From: an uncultured Prevotella sp.
GTDB lineage: Bacteria > Bacteroidota > Bacteroidia > Bacteroidales > Bacteroidaceae
Reading direction: 5' to 3'
Assembly (NCBI GenBank): GCA_900318855.1
Contig: ONMG01000050.1
Span: 1 to 22,778, forward strand
DNA length: 22,778 nt
Shown here: piece after piece, positions 1 to 7,909 of the stretch
Layout: the number at the start of each line of letters is the position of its first letter
Position numbering within the stretch: position 1 is the first letter of the stretch
Program-made: the position numbers and the translations under genes
Notes under the pieces: generated by a model
The model's input: only the letters and a program-made list of their open reading frames with translations
What the model was told of the DNA's origin: nothing
The model's database searches: none

Positions 1-1
1 G

Positions 2-40
2 AAGATAGACGCCATCAAGAAGAGCTTGAATCTCGACTAA
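2..40 (+). CDS. C-terminal end of an unidentified gene (partial)
   Basis: Reading frame 2 from the left edge gives twelve codons, ending KIDAIKKSLNLD, and then a TAA stop at 38-40. It is followed by a hairpin at 79-109 that could end its transcript. The short lysine-rich tail looks like an ordinary protein end, but 12 residues cannot identify a family. Frame 1 stays open longer, to the TAG at 91-93, so the true frame is uncertain. The upstream sequence would settle it. Confidence 0.35.
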   Translation, partial: KIDAIKKSLNLD

Positions 41-78
41 AGCATTATTGGTTTAAGGACAAGCTGTTCCCTCCCGCT

Positions 79-121
79 GCTTTCCGCTCTTAGACTGTGG
101 GCGGAAAGCCTCCCCGGGGGA
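79..121 (+). terminator. Hairpin downstream of the left-edge gene
   Basis: GCTTTCCGC (79-87) pairs perfectly with GCGGAAAGC (101-109) around a 13-nt loop. It is followed at once by the self-complementary TCCCCGGGGGA (111-121), with a T-rich stretch (TTTGTCCTTTTGTTTTG) beginning about 7 nt further on. This looks like a terminator between the left-edge gene and the metal ATPase. The T-run is not directly attached to the stem, so the assignment is tentative. Confidence 0.4.
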
Positions 122-185
122 AGAGTTTGTCCTTTTGTTTTGTACTGAGGCGACACTCGTCAATGGACCACCAAAGGGCCGACCG

Positions 186-230
186 AACTTTGCAACCCAG
201 TTGCATTTTCTTTTCCTTAACTTTGCAACC
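186..230 (+). promoter_or_regulatory. Promoter with possible operator for the metal ATPase
   Basis: TAACTTTG (218-225) matches the Bacteroidota -7 box TAnnTTTG and lies about 30 bp before the ATPase start codon. The 12-mer AACTTTGCAACC occurs twice (186-197 and 219-230), 33 bp apart. The first copy overlaps a perfect 6-3-6 palindrome, TGCAACCCAGTTGCA (191-205). The arrangement could be a duplicated promoter or an operator for a metal-responsive repressor. No clear -33 TTTG was found at 20-bp spacing. Confidence 0.45.
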
Positions 231-253
231 AGAAACAATAAAATTAAGGATAT

Positions 254-2134
254 ATGAACAAGAAACTCATTAGAATCATTCTCTCGGCTGCGACGTTGCT
301 CGCAGCCTGGCTCACGGTGAGGCAGAATGCTCTCCCCATGTGGGGGCAGCTCTTGGTCTACCTCGTTCCCTACCTCATAGCAGGCTACGACGTGCTGCTC
401 GAAGCGTGGGAAGGCATCTGCAAGGCCGACCCTTTCAATGAAGACTTTCTGATGGCCTTGGCCACAGTGGGCGCACTGCTCATCGGTTTCCTCCCTGGTG
501 CCGAGAGCCAGATGCCCGAGGCCGTGTTCGTGATGCTCTTCTTCCAAGTGGGCGAACTCTTTGAGGACTATGCCGAGGATAAAAGCCGTCATTCCATCAG
601 CAGTCTGATGGACATCCGTCCCGACAGAGCCACCGTAGAGCGCAAGGGCAGCTTGAGCGACGTATCGCCGCAGGAGGTAAGGGTAGGCGAGACCATCGTG
701 GTGCGACCGGGGGAAAAGATTCCCCTCGACGGCATCATCACTGATGGGGCCACCTCGCTCAACACGCTGGCTCTCACTGGCGAAAGCATGCCGCGCGACG
801 TCCGCCAGGGCGAAGCGGTGAACAGTGGATGCATCAATCTGTCGGGGGTCATTCGTGTGAAGGTGACCAAGAACTTCAATGAGTCGACGGCCTCGCGCAT
901 CATCAGTCTGGTGGAGAATGCCAGCCAGAACAAGTCGCGCAGCGAAAACTTCGTGCGCCGCTTTGCCCGCATCTATACGCCCATAGTGGTAATGGCTGCC
1001 CTGGTGCTGGCCTTTGTGCCACCTCTGTTCAGCGGTTCCTATGCCTCGGCCTTTCCGGTATGGCTCTATAGGGCGCTCACCTTCCTGGTAGTAAGCTGTC
1101 CGTGCGCCCTTGTCATCTCGGTGCCGCTTACCTTCTTCGGAGGCATCGGCGGTGCCTCGCGCAAGGGAATCCTCATTAAGGGCGGCAGCTATATGGATGT
1201 GCTCTCAAAGGTGAGAACCATAGTGTTCGACAAGACGGGCACGCTCACCAAGGGCGTCTTTGCTGTCACGGCCGTGCATCCCGATGACCTCAATGAGCGC
1301 GAGTTGCTCCACCTGGCCGCCCATGTGGAACGCTTCTCCACTCACCCCATAGCGGCGGCCCTGCGCCAGGCTTATCCGCAAGAACATGACAACTGTCAGG
1401 TGGAAAGCGTGGAAGAAGTGGCCGGTGAGGGTGTGAAGGCGCGCATCAACGGCAAGGAGGTCTGCGTGGGCAATGTGAGGATGATGGAAGCCGTGGGGGC
1501 TCATGTTCACGCCTGCTCACTGTGCAGCGACATCGTGGGAACAGTGATTCATGTGGCTGTCGACGGCCACTATGCGGGCCACGTCGTCATTGCCGACGAG
1601 GTGAAGCCCGACTCCAAGGAGGCTGTCTGGGCACTGAAGCAACTCGGAGTGGAGCGCACCGTGATGCTCACCGGCGACCGTAAGGCGGTAGCACAGGCGG
1701 TGGCAGGGCAACTGGGGCTCGACGAATATCATGCCGAGCTGATGCCCGCTGACAAGGTGAGCTACGTGCAGGAATTGCTGAAGTCGAACGATAAAGGCTG
1801 CAAACTGGCCTTCGTCGGCGACGGCATCAATGACGCTCCGGTGCTGGCACTTGCCGATGTCGGCATTGCAATGGGGGCCTTGGGAAGCGATGCTGCCATT
1901 GAGGCCGCCGACGTTGTGCTGATGGACGACAAGCCGTCGAAGATAGCTCTTGCCATCCGTATCGCCCGCCACACACTGCACATCGCCGCCGAGAATGCCT
2001 GGTTCTCCATCCTGGTCAAGGTGGCCGTACTCGTGCTGGCCGGGGTCGGATGGGCTACCATGGGCATGGCTGTGTTCGCTGATGTCGGTGTTATGGTTCT
2101 GGCCGTGCTCAATGCCATGCGCACGCTGCGGTGA
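254..2134 (+). CDS. Zn/Cd/Pb-exporting P1B-type ATPase (ZntA/CadA type), no HMA domain
   Basis: This inner-membrane pump uses ATP to export divalent soft metals, most likely Zn2+ and possibly Cd2+ or Pb2+. Visible motifs over 626 residues are the actuator TGES (175-178), the membrane CPC site (282-284), the phosphorylation site DKTGTLT (326-332), the P1B His-Pro dipeptide (364-365), MLTGD (471-475) and GDGINDAP (522-529). The last membrane segments carry NAWFSILVK (581-589) and FADVGVMVLAVLN (608-620). This N...K...D pattern is typical of the zinc (P1B-2) group rather than copper pumps. Membrane helices begin at about residue 5, so there is no N-terminal CxxC heavy-metal-associated domain, and the protein is shorter than ZntA (about 730). 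A Cys/His-containing stretch (HVHACSLC, 417-424) lies in the ATP-binding domain. It is transcribed alone from the promoter just upstream and converges on the hexosaminidase gene. The exact metal is inferred. Confidence 0.93.
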   Translation: MNKKLIRIILSAATLLAAWLTVRQNALPMWGQLLVYLVPYLIAGYDVLLEAWEGICKADPFNEDFLMALATVGALLIGFLPGAESQMPEAVFVMLFFQVGELFEDYAEDKSRHSISSLMDIRPDRATVERKGSLSDVSPQEVRVGETIVVRPGEKIPLDGIITDGATSLNTLALTGESMPRDVRQGEAVNSGCINLSGVIRVKVTKNFNESTASRIISLVENASQNKSRSENFVRRFARIYTPIVVMAALVLAFVPPLFSGSYASAFPVWLYRALTFLVVSCPCALVISVPLTFFGGIGGASRKGILIKGGSYMDVLSKVRTIVFDKTGTLTKGVFAVTAVHPDDLNERELLHLAAHVERFSTHPIAAALRQAYPQEHDNCQVESVEEVAGEGVKARINGKEVCVGNVRMMEAVGAHVHACSLCSDIVGTVIHVAVDGHYAGHVVIADEVKPDSKEAVWALKQLGVERTVMLTGDRKAVAQAVAGQLGLDEYHAELMPADKVSYVQELLKSNDKGCKLAFVGDGINDAPVLALADVGIAMGALGSDAAIEAADVVLMDDKPSKIALAIRIARHTLHIAAENAWFSILVKVAVLVLAGVGWATMGMAVFADVGVMVLAVLNAMRTLR

Positions 2135-2190
2135 GCAGGGCCACGGCTGGGTGCCGACACGGATGTCCTTCGGACCATCCAACTGCAGAC

Positions 2191-2264
2191 AATGCCCCCG
2201 GAAGGTGTAGGCTTACGGTTCTTTGACTTGTGGTCCAAGAGCAGGCCTTCCTTCCGGGGGCATT
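2191..2264. terminator. Perfect 15-bp inverted repeat between convergent genes
   Basis: AATGCCCCCGGAAGG (2191-2205) and CCTTCCGGGGGCATT (2250-2264) are exact reverse complements separated by 44 nt. The element fills the gap between the ATPase stop (2134) and the hexosaminidase stop (2286), which face each other. A symmetric stem there could end transcription from both sides. Neither side has a proper T-run and the loop is long, so a classic intrinsic terminator is not proven. Confidence 0.5.
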
Positions 2265-2285
2265 TGCTGTGCAGCGAGTCAGCGA

Positions 2286-3869
2286 CTATTCCTGCTTTCC
2301 CTTCTCGGTTGTGAGGTCGAAGGTGTTGTAACCTTGTGACTTGAGATAGGCGCATGCCCGGAGGACGCGACGATGGAAGTCGGGGTAATCCTTCCTGGCC
2401 TGCGGTGTCCATCCATTCTCGGCTATGGCCAGGATGCGTGGATAGGTCATATATTCGGCATGGCTCTCGGTGGCTACGAATTCGGTCCAGAGATTCCCCT
2501 GCGTACCCATAACAAGGCTGCTGTTGTCGGGGTTAGGATCATAGTCGTACACCTTCTTTAGCGGCAGGTAGCCTCCAATGGCCTTGGGCTGGGTCTGAGG
2601 GTCGTCCTGATAGTAGTCGAGATAGCAGTTCGAGGTGGGCGTCATCAGCACCTTGTTGCCCCGCGTCTTGGCCTTGGCTGTCGCCTCGCCGGCACCTCGC
2701 CACGACATGATGACGGCACTCTTCGAGATGTCGCCGTCGAGTATCTCGTCCCAGCCTATCATGCTGCGGCCGTGTTGCCTGAGGAACCGCTCCATGCGGA
2801 GCATGAAGTAGTTCTGCAGTTCGGCCACGTTGTCGATATGCTCTTCCTTCATCCTCTTGAGGCAGAGCGGACACTGTTGCCAGTTGGAGCGGTTGGCCTC
2901 ATCGCCTCCGAGGTGGATGTATCTTGAGGGAAATATCCGCATCACCTCAGTCAGCACGTCCTGGTAGAAACTGAAGACTTTCTCATTACCGATGCAGAGT
3001 TCACCGCTGGTACGCGGCGTCTTTCCCGGACAGGCCAGATCGGGGCAGGCCGCGAAGAGCTCATTGTTGTGACCTGGGATATCGAGTTCCGGGATGACCT
3101 GCATGTGGTGCAAAGCCGCATACTCAACGATGTCGCGCGCATCGGCCTGCGTGAGGTAACCTCCATAGGAATTGGGGGTGTCGCGGGTGCAGTAGTCGAA
3201 GCCTTGAGGATTGCAGAAAGTCATCCACTCTTCAGTGGCGCGGTAGGCAGCCCGCTGAGTGAGCTTGGGATACTTCTTTATCTCCAGGCGCCATCCTCCA
3301 TTGTCGGTGATGTGCAGATGCAAGGTATTAATCTTGTAGCGGGCAAGGGCTCTGATTTGCTTCTTTATGAAGTCGCGGTTAAAGAAATGGCGCGAGATGT
3401 CGAGCATCCATCCACGATAACTGAATCGCGGGTAGTCGTTCACACGGGCGCAGGCCACCTTCAGTGTGTTGCCGTCCTCAGTGCCCATCTGCAAGAGCGT
3501 CTGCAGCCCATAGAAGAGTCCGGCGTCGGTATTAGCCTTGATGAGGGCCTTGTGCGGACTGACCGTCAGCGAGTAGGCCTCGTTGTTGGAAGAGAAGGGC
3601 AGCCGGCTCTTGCGCAGCTCCACGACACTTTCCATCTTCAGGCCTTCCTTCCCGCAACGCATCTTCCACGGCAACTCACGCAGATAACTCATCATGCGGT
3701 TGCGCTCCACGCTTTTCAGATTGCAGAGTACGCGCGTCTCCGAGGAGAGGGTGAAGGTGCCGGCTGCCGGAGTGAGCTCCACTGGCTGGGGAATAACTTG
3801 GGCGTTTGTCTGCAAAGCCATCAGTGCCATGAGGGCAAGCACTGGAATTCTCAATAGAATGTCTTTCAT
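2286..3869 (-). CDS. Beta-N-acetylhexosaminidase, glycoside hydrolase family 20, secreted
   Basis: The enzyme removes terminal N-acetylglucosamine or N-acetylgalactosamine from glycans, probably in the periplasm or at the cell surface. The start at 3869 was chosen because it opens directly into a signal peptide (MKDILLRIPVLALMALMA, cut near QTNAQ). The frame stays open 35 codons upstream, but that extension is not signal-like. The 527-residue protein has an N-terminal GH20b-type domain (about 25-145) and then the catalytic barrel starting at RGWMLDISRHFF (about 152-163). HLHITDNGGW lies near 184-193. The family signature HLGGDE is at about 319-324, where Asp323 and Glu324 form the catalytic pair for substrate-assisted hydrolysis. 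WTEFV and W residues near the C-terminus fit the family. No C-terminal carbohydrate-binding module is present. It lies downstream of the dipeptidase on the same strand, across a 123-bp gap holding a large hairpin. Host mucin or self-glycan use is an inference. Confidence 0.93.
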   Translation of the reverse strand: MKDILLRIPVLALMALMALQTNAQVIPQPVELTPAAGTFTLSSETRVLCNLKSVERNRMMSYLRELPWKMRCGKEGLKMESVVELRKSRLPFSSNNEAYSLTVSPHKALIKANTDAGLFYGLQTLLQMGTEDGNTLKVACARVNDYPRFSYRGWMLDISRHFFNRDFIKKQIRALARYKINTLHLHITDNGGWRLEIKKYPKLTQRAAYRATEEWMTFCNPQGFDYCTRDTPNSYGGYLTQADARDIVEYAALHHMQVIPELDIPGHNNELFAACPDLACPGKTPRTSGELCIGNEKVFSFYQDVLTEVMRIFPSRYIHLGGDEANRSNWQQCPLCLKRMKEEHIDNVAELQNYFMLRMERFLRQHGRSMIGWDEILDGDISKSAVIMSWRGAGEATAKAKTRGNKVLMTPTSNCYLDYYQDDPQTQPKAIGGYLPLKKVYDYDPNPDNSSLVMGTQGNLWTEFVATESHAEYMTYPRILAIAENGWTPQARKDYPDFHRRVLRACAYLKSQGYNTFDLTTEKGKQE

Positions 3870-3923
3870 AATGTCGGGTTTATAGTAAGGGTGATGCTTA
3901 GGTTTACTACAGATGTAAGGTGA

Positions 3924-3989
3924 AGCTGACTCCGGTCGGAAGGCAGCAGGACGGCTGTGCGTCCCACCGGTCACCGGCCGGAGTAAGCT
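3924..3989 (-). terminator. Large imperfect hairpin downstream of the dipeptidase gene
   Basis: AGCTGACTCCGGTCGG (3924-3939) and CCGGCCGGAGTAAGCT (3974-3989) are complementary at 14 of 16 positions. An inner GGACG/CGTCC pair sits within the loop. The element starts immediately after the dipeptidase stop on the minus strand, so it probably ends that transcript or reduces read-through into the hexosaminidase gene. There is no long U-tract. Confidence 0.45.
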
Positions 3990-3992
3990 CTA

Positions 3993-5429
3993 TCAGGCAC
4001 CGTGGAACAGATATTCCTTCTGTATATCGGCCGTCATTCTCGTCAGAAGCTCGTTGGTGAGCTCATGGGCCACATCAAGCGCATGGGTGAGGGCGCGGTC
4101 GGAGAAGTCTTGCAGCAGCTGCATAGCCCGGCCCTTGTCATTGGGCCACAACTTCAGGAACTCAGCTTCCATCTCCTTCTGCGCGGCATCGTTGTCGGCC
4201 TCAAGCTGAGCATAAGTCTGCTTGATGAGCGGGGCATAGGCATTGTAGTTGGTCATGCCCAGTGTCATCACCTTGCGGAAGGTCCAATAGGCCGAGTCGT
4301 CAGAGCAATGGTCGTTGCCCTTCTTGTAAGCCGCAGGGATATCACTGATGCCCTGGTAGTAAGGCAGGAAGACACCCAAATCTGCCATTCCCTCGGCCAC
4401 ATAGCTCAGGCAGCCAATCTCCTTCGGCAGCCAGGGGCGAACTTGCAGCAGGTGGGTCTGACAGGTGCGGAAGATGCTCACCGGACGATAGGGTTCCTTT
4501 CCGTTGCAGTGCAGATAGGGGTCGTGCTCGGTGTTGTCGTAATGGAAGCGGAAGGCGGTCCGCAGGTCGGCTATTGAGAGTTTATGTGCCGCTTCTGCAA
4601 ACACGGGGAAGGTGTTCTTTGTCACATCGTTATGCAAGCTGGGTGAGAACATGGCCTGCAGTCCCCACACACGCGGATAGTTATAGGTGGTGTCGTTGAC
4701 ATCGTCCTTGGCATAGGCCTCATGGAAGTCGAACTCACCTTGTGCGGGGTCATAGAGTCCGTGCTCTGCAGCGAAGCTGATGAGGTCGGCCGAGGCCATA
4801 TAGTTGTCCTTGTCATTGGGATCATAGTGGCGGAAACGACTTTGGTTACCGGTCACGAAGTACTTGTCCTTCGGCATTCTGCAAGCCAGCCAACGGTGCC
4901 CGCCGGCATTCTCGAGATACCAGGTCTCCTTGCTGTCGATGAAGCCGATGCCGAAGCCTTCGGCCGAGCCATACTTCTCGATGAGAGCTCCGAGTCGTTC
5001 CACTCCCTCGCGTGCCGAGTGGATGTAAGGCAGCACGATGTTATAGGTGCAGTTTTCTGCCAGGCCGTCCTCCACATAGGGATCAGCCTCGAGTGCCTTG
5101 GAACTGCTGAAGATGGTTTCGGTGGAACTCTCTCCGATGCCGAGGGAGTTGAATCCGGCGCTGCCCCATTCGCCGGGGTAACCATAGTCGGGCATTGCCG
5201 TGTAGCCGAGACGCTTGCTGGGCAACGGGCAACGGAATTTGCTGTCGAGGGCGACGAACTCAGTGGGGCCGTCGTCCGTGTCGTGAAACACCTGGAAGTT
5301 CTTGCACTTGAGGGCATCGAAGTCCTCGGAGCGGGCAAAGACGCGCGAGCCATCGGCCATCATCTCTTCGCCCACGATGATAGTGGTACATTCCGACGGC
5401 AGCTGAGCCGTCATATTCTTCTTCTCCAT
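3993..5429 (-). CDS. C69 family dipeptidase (PepD-like Ntn hydrolase)
   Basis: Peptidase family C69 (formerly U34) enzymes cleave dipeptides using an N-terminal cysteine nucleophile exposed by self-processing. The N-terminal region reads ECTTIIVGEEMMADGSRVFA with Cys14 and then RSEDFD. This matches the CTTI(L/I)VGKxAxxDGSxxxARxED core of lactobacillar PepD. The 478-residue length fits the family. A 13-residue segment precedes Cys14 and would be the propeptide. It lacks a hydrophobic core, so the enzyme is probably cytoplasmic. Other family-like stretches are the tract around EWGSAGFNSLGIG and the Trp-containing region WYLENAGGHRWLACRMP. The gene has its own promoter (5457-5488) and is divergent from the EamA transporter. 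Its likely role is recycling dipeptides in a peptide-fermenting organism, inferred from the family. Confidence 0.9.
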   Translation of the reverse strand: MEKKNMTAQLPSECTTIIVGEEMMADGSRVFARSEDFDALKCKNFQVFHDTDDGPTEFVALDSKFRCPLPSKRLGYTAMPDYGYPGEWGSAGFNSLGIGESSTETIFSSSKALEADPYVEDGLAENCTYNIVLPYIHSAREGVERLGALIEKYGSAEGFGIGFIDSKETWYLENAGGHRWLACRMPKDKYFVTGNQSRFRHYDPNDKDNYMASADLISFAAEHGLYDPAQGEFDFHEAYAKDDVNDTTYNYPRVWGLQAMFSPSLHNDVTKNTFPVFAEAAHKLSIADLRTAFRFHYDNTEHDPYLHCNGKEPYRPVSIFRTCQTHLLQVRPWLPKEIGCLSYVAEGMADLGVFLPYYQGISDIPAAYKKGNDHCSDDSAYWTFRKVMTLGMTNYNAYAPLIKQTYAQLEADNDAAQKEMEAEFLKLWPNDKGRAMQLLQDFSDRALTHALDVAHELTNELLTRMTADIQKEYLFHGA

Positions 5430-5456
5430 ATACTTTGAAGTTAAGTAACGATGATG

Positions 5457-5488
5457 CGAAAGTACTCAAAATTCCCGACTCTTCCAAA
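5457..5488 (-). promoter_or_regulatory. Promoter of the dipeptidase gene
   Basis: On the minus strand TTTG (5488-5485) and TACTTTCG (5464-5457) are separated by exactly 20 bp. They match the Bacteroidota -33 box and, with one mismatch, the -7 box TAnnTTTG. The start codon at 5429 lies about 28 nt downstream of the -7 box. Confidence 0.55.
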
Positions 5489-5649
5489 TGAATGTCTTGT
5501 TTATTGCGTTCCAAAGTGCCAGCCCGGCCCAGGCCGTCTCAACCTGAAGAGCGCGAAGACTGCTGCCTGCAGAGTCTGCTGCACAGGTTCCGGTTCGAAG
5601 CAGGGTCAAGAATAAGAGCCGGGAAGGTGGCAGATCGGAAGATTATAGC

Positions 5650-5657
5650 TAACTTTG
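5650..5657 (+). promoter_or_regulatory. -7 promoter box of the EamA transporter gene
   Basis: TAACTTTG fits TAnnTTTG exactly. It ends only 8 nt before the first ATG (5666) and 17 nt before a second in-frame ATG (5675). The transcript would therefore be leaderless or have a very short leader. No -33 TTTG is seen at 20 bp spacing. Confidence 0.5.
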
Positions 5658-5665
5658 CATCCCGT

Positions 5666-6565
5666 ATGGACAAGATGAGATTTAAGGGATTTGCGGCCGG
5701 CATTCTGGCCGCCATCTTCTACGGTACCAATCCACTGGGCTCGCTCCACCTCTATGCCGACGGCATTCATCCGGCCTCGGTGCTCTTCTATCGTTATGCC
5801 CTGGCCGCACTGATGTTTGCGGTGTGGATGCTTGTGCGCGGCGAGAAGTTTGCCATACGCTGGGGCTATGCCATCCGGCTGATGTTTCTTGGTGCTTTCA
5901 TGGCCTATTCGTCGGTGACGCTCTACGTGAGCTTCCTCTATATGGATGCCGGCGTAGCCTCCACCATTCTCTTCAGCTATCCCGTCATGGTGGCTGTGCT
6001 GATGGCCGTCTTCTACCATGAGCACATCACCTGGGCGACGGCTGCCTCCATAGCCCTTGCCACCTTCGGCATCAGTCTCCTCTATCATGGCAACGGCGAG
6101 GCCCGTCTGTCGGCACTGGGCATGACCCTCGTGCTGCTGTCGTCGCTGCTGTATGCCGTCTACATCATCGCTGTACAGCGCAGCCATATTCCTTACTCTC
6201 CGCTGAAGTTCACCTTCTGGATTGTGCTCTTCGGCCTGTTAGCAATCGTGGTCTACGCCCTTGTGGCCGGAGAGTCCCTTCAGCTGCTGCACGGATGGCG
6301 GGAGTGGACCTTCGCCACTCAGCTGGCCCTGTTGCCCACCGTGCTGTCGCTCTTCCTGATGACAGTAGCCATCAATGGTATAGGGCCCACGACGTCGGCT
6401 ATCCTCGGTGCACTGGAGCCGCTGACGGCAGTGGTCATCGGGGTGAGCATCTTTGGAGAGTCGTTCACCCTTCGGCTGGCTGTCGGCATTGTGCTCATCC
6501 TCTCGGCCGTGATACTGATTATCAGGAGCAACCAGAAGCGACCTTCCCGAGACGCTGGAGCCTGA
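5666..6565 (+). CDS. EamA/DMT-family inner-membrane transporter
   Basis: This is a 299-residue drug/metabolite transporter with ten predicted membrane helices in two EamA repeats (about 8-145 and 157-290). The first repeat begins AAGILAAIFYGTNPLGS. The second contains the family hallmark GALEPLTAVVIGVSIFGE near residues 245-262. Typical substrates of the superfamily are amino acids, nucleosides or small metabolites, and the sequence does not reveal which. The frame is open back to 5492, but the promoter box at 5650-5657 excludes that longer start. ATG 5666 or 5675 (MRFKGFAAG) is the real one. It is divergent from the dipeptidase and converges on the acyltransferase gene with a 15-bp gap. Confidence 0.88.
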   Translation: MDKMRFKGFAAGILAAIFYGTNPLGSLHLYADGIHPASVLFYRYALAALMFAVWMLVRGEKFAIRWGYAIRLMFLGAFMAYSSVTLYVSFLYMDAGVASTILFSYPVMVAVLMAVFYHEHITWATAASIALATFGISLLYHGNGEARLSALGMTLVLLSSLLYAVYIIAVQRSHIPYSPLKFTFWIVLFGLLAIVVYALVAGESLQLLHGWREWTFATQLALLPTVLSLFLMTVAINGIGPTTSAILGALEPLTAVVIGVSIFGESFTLRLAVGIVLILSAVILIIRSNQKRPSRDAGA

Positions 6566-6580
6566 GCGACACGGCGCCCC

Positions 6581-7723
6581 CTAAAGGTGCTTCTTCCAGC
6601 AACGGCGGCGCTTGATGAACTCTGGCGAGAGCGTGTCCCACTGGCGCAGCTCCCTCACGTTGGTCTCCAATTGGGGACCCGTCTCGGCCCACTTGAAGCC
6701 GTAACTAATATAAATAGGTATAAGGTCGTCGAAGAACAGTGCGTTGACACCCTTGAGCTGATAGTCGGGACGCACAGCGATGAGAAGCATCTCGACTGTA
6801 TCCTCGTGCTTAAACTTCAGCGAGCGCAACAGCCATAGCCATCCCAACGGCCACAGTTTTCCTCCCGCGCGCCGGAGTCCCTCAGTGAGCGAGCCCATAG
6901 TGATGGCCACGCCCACGATGTCGCCTTCGGCATTCTCCACCACGGTAATGAGCTGCTTGTCGATGATGCGTATATACTCGTTGATGAAAAGGGTTATCTC
7001 GGCTTCGGTGAACTCTATGAAGCCGAAGAGGGGAGAGTAGGCATCATTGAGCAGCTGGAAGATGCGACGCCCGTAGCCTCCCTCGATGATGTCGTGATTA
7101 TTGATTTTCCTTACTCTCAGCCCATAGCGCTCGCGGCAGAGACGAGCCACCCTGGCATACTTGTCGGGCACCTCTGTGGGCACCTTCACCCGGATGTGCA
7201 CCCAATCGGCAGCCTTCTCATAACCCAGACTGGCTATCAAGGTGGGATAATAGGGCGGATTATAGATTTCGTTCATGGAAGACGGTCGGTCAAAGTCGCT
7301 GAGCAGCATGCCCTCCTTGTCGAAGTCATTGAATCCCAGTGGACCGTAGACCTCGGTCATGCCCTCACTGCGCCCCCACTGCTCGACGGCCGAGAGCAGA
7401 GCTTCAGCCACGTCGGCATCATTGATGAACTCGATGCGGCTGAACCTCACAGCCTGCTGCTTCCATTTGCTGTTAGCCCTGAAATTGATGATGCCGGCCA
7501 CCCGACCCACGCACTCACCGTCGAGATAGGCGGTGAAGAGCTTCACCTTGCACGATTGGAGTGAGGGGTTCTTCGCCTCATTGAAGTCGCCGCGCTCCAC
7601 TATGCCCGGCAGAGGCACATAGCACGCGGAGTCCTTATAAAGCACTTGAGGCAAACGGATAAAGTCGTCCATCAGCCGGGGCGTTGTCACTGCCCTCACC
7701 ACTACCTGTTTCTTACTGTTCAT
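6581..7723 (-). CDS. YghO-like GNAT-fold N-acyltransferase
   Basis: This 380-residue protein resembles the YghO-type family of acyl-CoA N-acyltransferases found in Bacteroidota and some Proteobacteria. Visible hallmarks are the N-terminal tract LPQVLYKDSACYVPLP (24-39), YGPLGFNDFDKEGMLL (126-141), the tract YNPPYYPTLIASLGYEKAADW (154-174), and VRPDYQLKGVNALFFDDLI (317-335). The last is placed like a GNAT acyl-CoA-binding loop. It is soluble, with one hydrophobic patch (LWPLGWLWLL, about 290-299). Substrate is unknown. One possibility is ceramide N-acylation, because bacterial ceramide synthase is a GNAT-type enzyme and many Bacteroidota make sphingolipids, but no sphingolipid gene is adjacent. 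The gene is monocistronic from the promoter at 7748-7755. Family call is fairly sure; function is not. Confidence 0.8.
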   Translation of the reverse strand: MNSKKQVVVRAVTTPRLMDDFIRLPQVLYKDSACYVPLPGIVERGDFNEAKNPSLQSCKVKLFTAYLDGECVGRVAGIINFRANSKWKQQAVRFSRIEFINDADVAEALLSAVEQWGRSEGMTEVYGPLGFNDFDKEGMLLSDFDRPSSMNEIYNPPYYPTLIASLGYEKAADWVHIRVKVPTEVPDKYARVARLCRERYGLRVRKINNHDIIEGGYGRRIFQLLNDAYSPLFGFIEFTEAEITLFINEYIRIIDKQLITVVENAEGDIVGVAITMGSLTEGLRRAGGKLWPLGWLWLLRSLKFKHEDTVEMLLIAVRPDYQLKGVNALFFDDLIPIYISYGFKWAETGPQLETNVRELRQWDTLSPEFIKRRRCWKKHL

Positions 7724-7747
7724 CGATTTAAGCGGTTATTGGTATTG

Positions 7748-7755
7748 CAAAATTA
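7748..7755 (-). promoter_or_regulatory. -7 promoter box of the YghO-like gene
   Basis: Read on the minus strand this is TAATTTTG, followed by C as in most promoters of the window. It lies 24 bp before the start codon at 7723. A -33 box is not evident. Confidence 0.5.
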
Positions 7756-7846
7756 CACAAAAATAGAGAAAGTCTCACGCCCATGGGACAAAAAAGTACA
7801 GATTCACCGGACTTTTACGTTCCGAGGGGCTGCCGATAGGCCGAAG

Positions 7847-7884
7847 GGTTCCTCCCTTACTCCACCGATGGGAGGGGAGGAACC
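7847..7884 (-). terminator. Hairpin after the DUF5675 gene
   Basis: GGTTCCTCCC (7847-7856) and GGGAGGAACC (7875-7884) are perfect complements around an 18-nt loop. The hairpin lies 25 bp downstream of the DUF5675 stop and upstream of the YghO-like promoter, so it probably insulates the two minus-strand genes. No T-run follows. Confidence 0.5.
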
Positions 7885-7909
7885 GTTACGATTCAGCAGT
7901 CAACGTCCT

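Noticed and set aside
254..2134. Copper-exporting CopA-type ATPase
   Set aside because: The CPC motif is shared, but the last helices have the N...K...D pattern of zinc/cadmium pumps and lack the copper-type YN and MxxSS motifs. No HMA domain with CxxC is present.
3069..3857. 262-codon plus-strand ORF inside the GH20 gene
   Set aside because: The minus strand carries the complete GH20 catalytic signature; the plus-strand product has no recognisable domain.
3870..3974. Longer N-terminus of the hexosaminidase (start at 3974)
   Set aside because: The extra 35 residues are not hydrophobic and would bury the signal peptide that begins at the ATG at 3869.
5492..5665. Longer N-terminus of the EamA transporter (start at 5492)
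   Set aside because: The extension is Arg/Cys-rich, unlike any EamA N-terminus, and precedes the -7 box TAACTTTG at 5650-5657.
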